Shown: positions 1 to 7,600 of the stretch, in pieces | How the letters are laid out: each line of letters opens with the position of its first letter | Position numbering within the stretch: the first letter of the stretch is position 1 | Virus record (IMG/VR): IMGVR_UViG_3300032006_000104 | Location: 1-21,954 of that record | Reading direction: 5' to 3' (one strand) | Length of the DNA stretch: 21,954 bases | Origin: a virus | The notes under the pieces: generated by a model | The model's database searches: none | The model's input: the letters and a program-made list of their open reading frames with translations, nothing else | What the model was told of the DNA's origin: nothing | Translations under genes and position numbers: made by a program

Positions 1-1591
1 AACGATTCTCAATGTAAAGTACATCACCTGAGAACTTCTCAAGATCACCACCGGCTACACCATTAGTGTTTGCTGATGCTCCACCCGCTCCTGTAATAGT
101 TTCATTTGTTTGAAACGATCCTGCGATGGAATCATATCCAGTAGTGGTATTTGAACCCATTGTAACATCAATCAACCTCAAGGTTGTATTATTCTTGAAG
201 TCAACAACTTTACCAGTTGCTCCAGATTTTGCTCCAGTTACAAGTTCATCTTCTGCGAATGCTGTACTGTTCCAAGATTGAACTGTAGCTGTAATACATT
301 GATCAATCGTAGATGCTGTACAAACATCTCCATTTGCATATAATGGTTGTGCTAGAAGACCGATTTTTCGAAAATCATTGTTTGTAGTAAAGTTTCCAGA
401 TTCACCGTATTCTAATCTACTGTTAACCATTACAAAGAAACCACCAAGTTCCTCAATTGCGTCATCACCATGTCCGCCACGTGGGCCGATAACTGGTGTA
501 ACGGCTCCCGATGAACCAGCGTTTGTAACGATTGTTGCTACGGCATTACCATAGTTATTTCCACCTGCGACCATTACGATATCACCGATTACACCAGATG
601 CGGTGTTAGTTGAACGAGCATTTGCTCCATGTCCATCACCAGTGACTACGATTTTAGGACCGATAGAATAACCATCTCCATCTGCAGGAACGTTGGCACT
701 TGCTAATGCAGGTGTCCAAGTTACAACTCCTGTACCAGATTGAAAATCGGTAATTGTTCCACCTTTTCCTGTTACTCCACTTCCTGAATCAGAAGTAAAG
801 TAAATATCGTTATTTACAATCGCGTCTGTTGCTAAACCAGAACCTGTAATTTTAGCTGTGGTTGTGGTTTCTGTATGACCAGATTGAACTGTTCCAGTCT
901 CAAATGTGTATGCACTTCCACCATTGGTTACGTGCATAACTTCGATTGCACCATTACCTGAGGTATTTGCTGCAATTTCAACATCATACTGAAAAGATGA
1001 ATCGGTAGTATTCGCAACTGCACCATTTGCTTTCCTTACTCTTTGAGTAGGAATGTAACTAGGTGTTACAAACTTAAGTGCTCTTGCGGCTGAGATCTGA
1101 TACATGAACTTCCATTTATAACTGTCAGCAGTTGAAATAATGGTTGTTCCTGTTCCAGTAGGTTTTGTAGTAGATGTTCCACCAGCGTTGTTGTTGGCGA
1201 GACACTTGTATACGTTATAGTCATCTGTCATCACGTAGTACTGTTGATCAAACAAGGCGTTATTTGCATGAGTATATGCAAAATAGTTTGAACCAGTAGT
1301 CCAATTATAACGTGGTGCGACATGACTGACATCCGTAGATCCAATTTTCTTAGCTGCAATCATGTCTCTCCAGTGATTGTAGACTGTATTGGAAACGGAA
1401 TCAGTAGGTGTGGGCGGTGCTGTATCATCAGCCCACGCGGTTACTTTACCAATAAACAAGTACATATTAGTATTAAGTACACCGTTAGTATCAGTAATCG
1501 CAGCGCCTGAAGTTGCAGAAATTTCATCGAAAGCTTCTACAAACTGTTTAGCGTTGTGAATCCTGAATTTATTGGTTACTATAGCAGGCAT
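1..1591 (-). CDS. 8: Baseplate wedge protein, T4 gp8-like (3' end cut by window edge)
   Basis: Likely structural wedge protein that joins gp7 and gp6 in the T4-type baseplate. I translated all 530 visible codons by hand and found one open frame with no stop, running off the window's left edge. The N-terminus (IVTNKFRIHNAKQF), APPTPTDSV (about residue 53), the WRDM...VAPRYNW segment, YKWKFMYQIS and the terminal SGDVLYIENR match T4 gp8 as I remember it; in T4 the last of these lies about 20 residues from the end, so little should be missing. T4 gp8 is 334 aa, and the extra length is mainly a Gly-rich beta insert at about residues 195-390 with GG-x2-Y and GDGYSIGP motifs. The ATG at 1591 is preceded by GGAGG at 9 bases. 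The gene has its own late promoter and is richer in G+C than its neighbours. It follows gp6 and gp7, as in T4. Confidence 0.9.
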   Translation of the reverse strand, partial: MPAIVTNKFRIHNAKQFVEAFDEISATSGAAITDTNGVLNTNMYLFIGKVTAWADDTAPPTPTDSVSNTVYNHWRDMIAAKKIGSTDVSHVAPRYNWTTGSNYFAYTHANNALFDQQYYVMTDDYNVYKCLANNNAGGTSTTKPTGTGTTIISTADSYKWKFMYQISAARALKFVTPSYIPTQRVRKANGAVANTTDSSFQYDVEIAANTSGNGAIEVMHVTNGGSAYTFETGTVQSGHTETTTTAKITGSGLATDAIVNNDIYFTSDSGSGVTGKGGTITDFQSGTGVVTWTPALASANVPADGDGYSIGPKIVVTGDGHGANARSTNTASGVIGDIVMVAGGNNYGNAVATIVTNAGSSGAVTPVIGPRGGHGDDAIEELGGFFVMVNSRLEYGESGNFTTNNDFRKIGLLAQPLYANGDVCTASTIDQCITATVQSWNSTAFAEDELVTGAKSGATGKVVDFKNNTTLRLIDVTMGSNTTTGYDSIAGSFQTNETITGAGGASANTNGVAGGDLEKFSGDVLYIENR

Positions 1592-1600
1592 TTTGTTTTT

Positions 1601-1605
1601 CCTCC
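1601..1605 (-). promoter_or_regulatory. Strong ribosome binding site of gp8
   Basis: The minus strand reads GGAGG followed by AAAAACAAA and then the ATG at 1591, a 9-base spacing. This is the best Shine-Dalgarno match in the window and fixes the gp8 start. Confidence 0.85.
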
Positions 1606-1634
1606 AAATTTTATCAAGATTAATTTAAATTTGT

Positions 1635-1648
1635 AATGATTCCTCATT
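1635..1648 (-). other. Small hairpin at predicted 5' end of gp8 transcript
   Basis: The minus strand reads AATGA-GGAA-TCATT, a perfect 5-bp stem closed by a GGAA loop, which fits the GNRA tetraloop pattern. It starts about where a T4-type late promoter at 1653-1660 would begin transcription (about 1647). No U-run follows, so it is not an intrinsic terminator. A 5'-terminal stem could slow mRNA decay, but that role is inference, and a 5-bp AT-rich stem may be chance. Confidence 0.4.
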
Positions 1649-1652
1649 GTTA

Positions 1653-1660
1653 TATTTATA
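1653..1660 (-). promoter_or_regulatory. T4-type late promoter (TATAAATA)
   Basis: The minus strand carries an exact TATAAATA, the consensus -10 element of T4 late promoters, which are read by the gp55 sigma factor with the sliding clamp. It lies in the 89-base gap after the gp7-like stop, points at gp8, and puts the start site near 1647 with a leader of about 55 bases. By eye I saw no second exact copy on either strand. Late promoters need no -35 box, and none is evident. Confidence 0.75.
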
Positions 1661-1680
1661 TCTTTTTTCAAGTTACTATC

Positions 1681-4600
1681 TTACAACTGGTAGACTGAAT
1701 CATCAGTACCACCTAAATGTTTTCTTGTAACTACTAATTCTGTGTCACTATTAATTGCTGACACAATAAAAGCTTGTGGATCTGTAACAATCATTTTTGA
1801 TCCATCTTCCCAGAGCATATTGATATTTTCCCATTCTGGGGATTCTTGTTCGACTTGTCCTACTTCATGATCTAATCCAACCACAAGGGCTTGATTAGTG
1901 TCATCAGTAAGAATCCAATAAGTTTCTGAAGAAAAATCAGGAGTTGAATATTCTCCTGTTACTCCGGCGTGACTACCATGAGCACTGATTGTTGTATCTT
2001 CAGTAGTTATTAACCATCGAAAGTTTCTTATTTGTATTCCCATTAAATCGGCTGCGAGATCTTCATTTTGTACATGAAAAATACGCAATTCTTCGTGTTC
2101 TATTCTTTCATCAGTTTCTAATAATATACCTCCACCAGTCTCTTCATCTATAATGTTTTCATCTGCAGTTTGAAATTCTTCCCCCACACTAAGTTGAGTT
2201 AAGAATTCAGATCCATCTCCTGTTCCTGTAGTTCCCCCATCTGGAAATGTAATTGTACCCTTTAGTCTTGTTAATATTCTACTATAACGATAAGACGGAA
2301 GAACTGCCCAAGCCTGTTGTGGAGTATAGTCTACTCCATACTCTTCATTAAAAGGTTTAGATGTTTCATGTAATATTAAATCTGTACCCGTTTTCTTGTA
2401 AACATTAGTAGGATGTCCAGCTCCCGTTCCCATACCATTATGTGCAGTACAATAATAATACAATAAATCCGGAACTGAACCTTCTAAATAGAATTCAACA
2501 TAAGCACCGGCTTGACCTTCTGTTCCATTAACTATTTTGTTTACCCCAGCTGTTAATTCTGTTCCACCAGCATGTGAACCATGAGCTGTAGTAGAAAGTC
2601 TAAAAGGATGTCCGGCCATTGTTGAATCTGACACATCAAATCTAAGATGTGTTGTACGTTCCAATCTTAATTGTGGTTGTACAATTCCATCAATAACAAA
2701 TACATTTTGGTCACCAGTAGGATTTGTTACTGTTACTGTGTGTATAGTCCAATCTTCTTGTGCAAGATAATCATAGGCTCTACCATCGACTGTACCTAAA
2801 GTTTGAAGTTCATCTTCTAATAAAATTCCATGTAATTCTTCTCTTTGTAGGTTCAATAAATCTTGATTGACTTCAGGAAAATCTTCTTGAATTAGATAAT
2901 CTTGATCTGTAATACCATGCTCTAATAATATTAAACCCGAATCATCCTCTTGTGTAAATTTATCATCAACATAATATAAATTAGCATCTGACCAATTTGA
3001 AACATAATGTGGTCTAAATGGTTGCATACCAAAAGTTCTTGTAACTTTTGTATCTTGCCAAGTTTCAATATAATCTAATTCATGGTTTGCTGGAGTCCAC
3101 CTTTGCATATCACTTGGTGCTTCTTCTGTGACATATTCTTTAGTAATAACAGGTGGTTTATTTTCTTGAATATCTTGTAGAATTCTTGAATTATTAACAC
3201 TACCCAAATCCTTATGAACATCTTCCATTGCAAGATATACATCATCAATTATATTAGCCTCTATGAATATCTCTGAACCCATTCCAGCATGATTAACACA
3301 ATAGTAATGAAGTTTTTGAGTATCGTTTGATGGTCTAATTTCAATATAAGCTCCAGAAGTTCCAGGATCACCATTTATTACTACTCCATCTGTATATGCT
3401 GTACCTCCACCATGAGTACCATTGTTTGTTTTGGAAAACCTTAAGGGATGCCAAGAATCTGACTCCTCTGTAGGACGGTTCGATGCATCACTCAAATCAA
3501 AACGATATGTTCTTTGGCCTGTCATAGATACTAATGCTCTAGAAACTCCATCGATAAAAAACGCTCCACCTGCGGCAGTTACTGCATAAACTGTATTATA
3601 AGTTACAATTTTCGATGCTGTAGTAGTATTTCCCATTCCACTATGATTAAGACAATAATACCAAATATCAATATTCGTGTCTTCTGGTGGTATAAATGAA
3701 ACATAAGCTCCTGAAGTTCCCGGCTCTCCAACAACTGTTACGCCTGTAGTATATTCTGTACCTCCACCATGAGTACCATTGTTTGTTGTAGAAAATCTAA
3801 TTGGATGCCAATCGCCTGGTGTTTCTGAAGGACGTAATGAAGAATGTTCCATATTAAAACGATATTCTCTACCCCCTGAAAAAGTATAAACTGGTCTATC
3901 TGATCCATCAAAGGCAAAATCACCTAATACATTTGTTAATACAATATCAACCCTCTCAAGTTCTGGAATTTCAGGCTCCATTAGTATGTGCCACCCCATA
4001 GTGTCCACACCATATATGTTTTTCACTGGAGGTATTAATAAATCAGATGCTTTTATATTTGCGTCTTCAGTAAGTAATCTTCCTGATTCATCTTCAAGAG
4101 TAGTGTGTGTAATTCCATCTTCTTGTAGTAAATGCCAATACTGTGTTTCATAAAGATTATATTGTATTGTTTCAACATGATTACCACCAGCTACAGAACT
4201 TTTCTCTATTATAGCCCATGTACCATCTTCATGTTGAAGATAATCTTCATTCTCCATTCTTAAATGATACCCCATTGTATCATAATGTTCTGTTTCGACT
4301 TCTACTAGAGGAGCTTTTACATAATCTTCCTCAGACAACATTCTTGTTTCATCTTCATATATGATATGAGATGTGTCCTCCATTCTTAGATGCCAATGGG
4401 TAGTTTCAACAAGATTAAATTTTGTACAATATAAATTGTTTTGAGTTAAACCATAATCATCTTCTACCTTGATGTAATTATTTCCTGAGGTATTATTTTC
4501 TTCAATTAGATAATGTCCATCTTCTGTGACTATTGCATTATAAATTATTCGTAAATCAAATTCTTTTTCTAGACTATTATCTAATGTTATTGGAACAATA

Positions 4601-7600
4601 TCTAAGGTCACTAACGATTCATCTTCCATCATAAAACGATCTTGACCATCCTCAGAAATTAGATGAGCTCTTGTAGAATTAAACCAAGTCTCCAATATAT
4701 GAGTATCTACAATCGGAATACTTTCATATTGATGATCCGGTCCTTGAGTATCTTCTTCAAGAGAAATATATCTTTGTGGGCCGTTTCCTTGACCGGCAGA
4801 CTCTTCGTGTAAGAGATATCCCCACCCATAAGTACCATTATCATCTTCAAGAAGAATATCACTATTAAAACTTACATCAATGGAAATAGTTCCTGTTTCT
4901 TCTTCTGGAAATTGTAATGTTGGATAGAGATAAGTTCCACCTCTTTCCATTTGAATATCTGTACCATCCTCATTTAAAATATTTCCAGAAAAGGGATTAT
5001 CCCAATTTGTTGATTGTGTTCTGAAAACATCTGCATAAGAAATTACTGAAGATTTCAAATAAGATGTTGGCTCCATCAACAAATCATCACCATCCTCTAA
5101 GAGAATTGTATTACCAGTAGTTTGATCTTCTAAGGTGATATACAAATTTCCATCATACATTGATTGAGATGTTACTGATCCCGTATCTGGCGATGGAGTA
5201 ATAGTATATGTGTTTGTAGTGGGTACAGTAGTAACTGTATATTCATTATTAAATCGTTGATCTGATTCATCTCCAGTCCACTTAATTTTATCACCAGCTT
5301 GTAATCCATGTAATGTTGAAGTAACCACATACATTGTGGAATTAGTTCTTGCTATAGATGAAATCTCTTCAAAATTTTCTAATTGAATATTTACTTCATC
5401 ACCTATTTCTATCCTTGCATCCATTGCATGCCAAGGATGTTTATTAGTATAAATTTCTATTTCATTATTCCAATAAGTATTAGAAAATTGGACATTCATA
5501 GAAGCGGCATTAGAAGATAGAACGAGAGTACGATATTTTTTATCGCCAGCGGAAGTTTCAGTTTCTACATTACGTTCACCTTTATCAAACATTTCAACAG
5601 AAACTTTACTTCGTATAGCTAACTCACCAAACATTACTAATCCGGATGGGTGAACTAATCTTTTTACCGAATTACGATAATCATTTACATCGAAATCTGT
5701 TTTTAAGACATAAGAAAAGTTCTGATAATATTTGTTATCTTGAAGTTTTGGAACACCACTAAGTAATCCTTTAGTACCACTATAATAGCCTGGATATGTT
5801 GCATACGCCCCCAAGTGTGCGGTAAGTTCTGCATTCTTATCTCCCGCAGAAGTAGTAACTGCAGGAACAGTAGAGTAACCTGCACCAAAATCGTAAACCT
5901 CAATGGCTTGAATTGCTCCAATTGCTATTGCAGATACTTCAATTATGGCATTATTACCTCTTGGAGTAATATCTTGATAAACTGCATTTGATGATGCTAA
6001 CCACGCCGAAGCAACGGGTCTAGATCTAAGGTCGCCTGGAGGTGTAGTTGTTCCAGGAGTTTCAGGTAATACGTAAGTATATGTACTATTATTTGAAACA
6101 GTAATAGGATAAACTCCGTTAAAAATTGGATTAGCATTAGAACCTGTAATACTAACTTTATCGCCTGACCTTAAATAATGTCCTTCTTCTGTTACTGTAA
6201 CTGTTTTATTTCCTGTACCACCTGCTGATAATGTAATTTCTCGGTTTGTACCCCATGTCAATGCTCGGTTATAACTCATTGAATATGTGTTACCTGCACC
6301 TACTGTTTTAGAATCTTCAACTGTAATTGATGTGGCATTAGTATATCCAGTTATTGTAGTAGTACTGTCGTCATGATGAGTAAAAGTTCCACGAACACAA
6401 TCATTAGGAAATGTAGTTCCTACTCCTGTAATTGTAGTTCCTGATTGTGCATAAGTTCCTGTAGAATATGCAGAAGCTGCATTACTATATGCGGTAACTC
6501 GTTCTCCACTTGTATCTTCAGAATAGAATCTTGATTGATCTGATTCATTACAAATAAGATCATCATCTTCCATTTGTAACCATGTAACACTATCTTCAAT
6601 TATGAATAGTCCTCCACCACCATCTTGCGATCCTGCTGTATCTGATTCAAGTAAAAGTCTTTCGTGGGAATATCGATCTTGATGAAAGTCTTTTTCTTCT
6701 AATAATATATTTTCTACTGTTGAACCAAAATCTTGAGTGGTTAACATATCCACTCTAAGAGATGTATTACCATTTGCGATTGTTAATGGTCTGGCAGTAG
6801 TAGCAATATGTGCTTTGTCTATAAAATCAAGAACTCTACCTCTTGCAGTATAATCATCATTATAGAGTAATGAATTTTTTGTAATATTATTGGCGAGTGC
6901 CATATAGGTAAGAGTAAAAGTTTCCTTATCAGGATTATCTCCTACACCTTGTCCGAAAAGTTTTTCATTACTTACTCTAATAACAGTATTACTTGTAACT
7001 TCAGTTACTTGATCTGTAACACCATTTGCATATATGAGTGTAAGTATTCCAGAATTAGCTTCCGGCCATGCATCATCACTAGTTAAAGTAACAACATTAC
7101 CATCTTGTGAAATTAATCCTGTAGACCCAAAAAATGAATGAAGATTTAAATTAAGTATGGAATTAGGTGCACCTACAACATCTAAAGCATTTCCTAAAGT
7201 TGGAGTATAATTATTAGCTATAGTAACGGGGGGTTTTGATTCGTATTTTCCACCACCTGAAGTTAAAACAAATGAATCAATTGCTCCAACATTAACTGAA
7301 GTCATATTAAGAGCACCATTACAAACTAACTCTAAGTCAGGACTTGCTCCATGTGCATCAACCATAGTAAAGGTATTAGTTGTTACTGTGGCGGGGGTAT
7401 TTCCAACTTGAAATGTAATACCATTATGCATACTATGAGCATCGGAGCCTGATCCATCTGCAGCCGCACCTAATTTTGTAAACTTAGTATCATATACTAT
7501 GATGTTATCATCATTGACAAAATTTTGTACTGTCAATGCATCTATATCGTTATCACGATAATAAGAACCAACCGAATATAAGAATGCAGTAGTATTGGCA

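Noticed and set aside
1322-1510. Plus-strand reading frame of 62 codons
   Set aside because: It lies wholly inside gp8, which is read from the other strand and has clear family motifs. It has no ribosome binding site or recognisable product.
1592-1680. Terminator after the gp7-like gene
   Set aside because: The only hairpin has a 5-bp AT-rich stem with no following U-run, and it lies downstream of the promoter, where it would be part of the gp8 leader.
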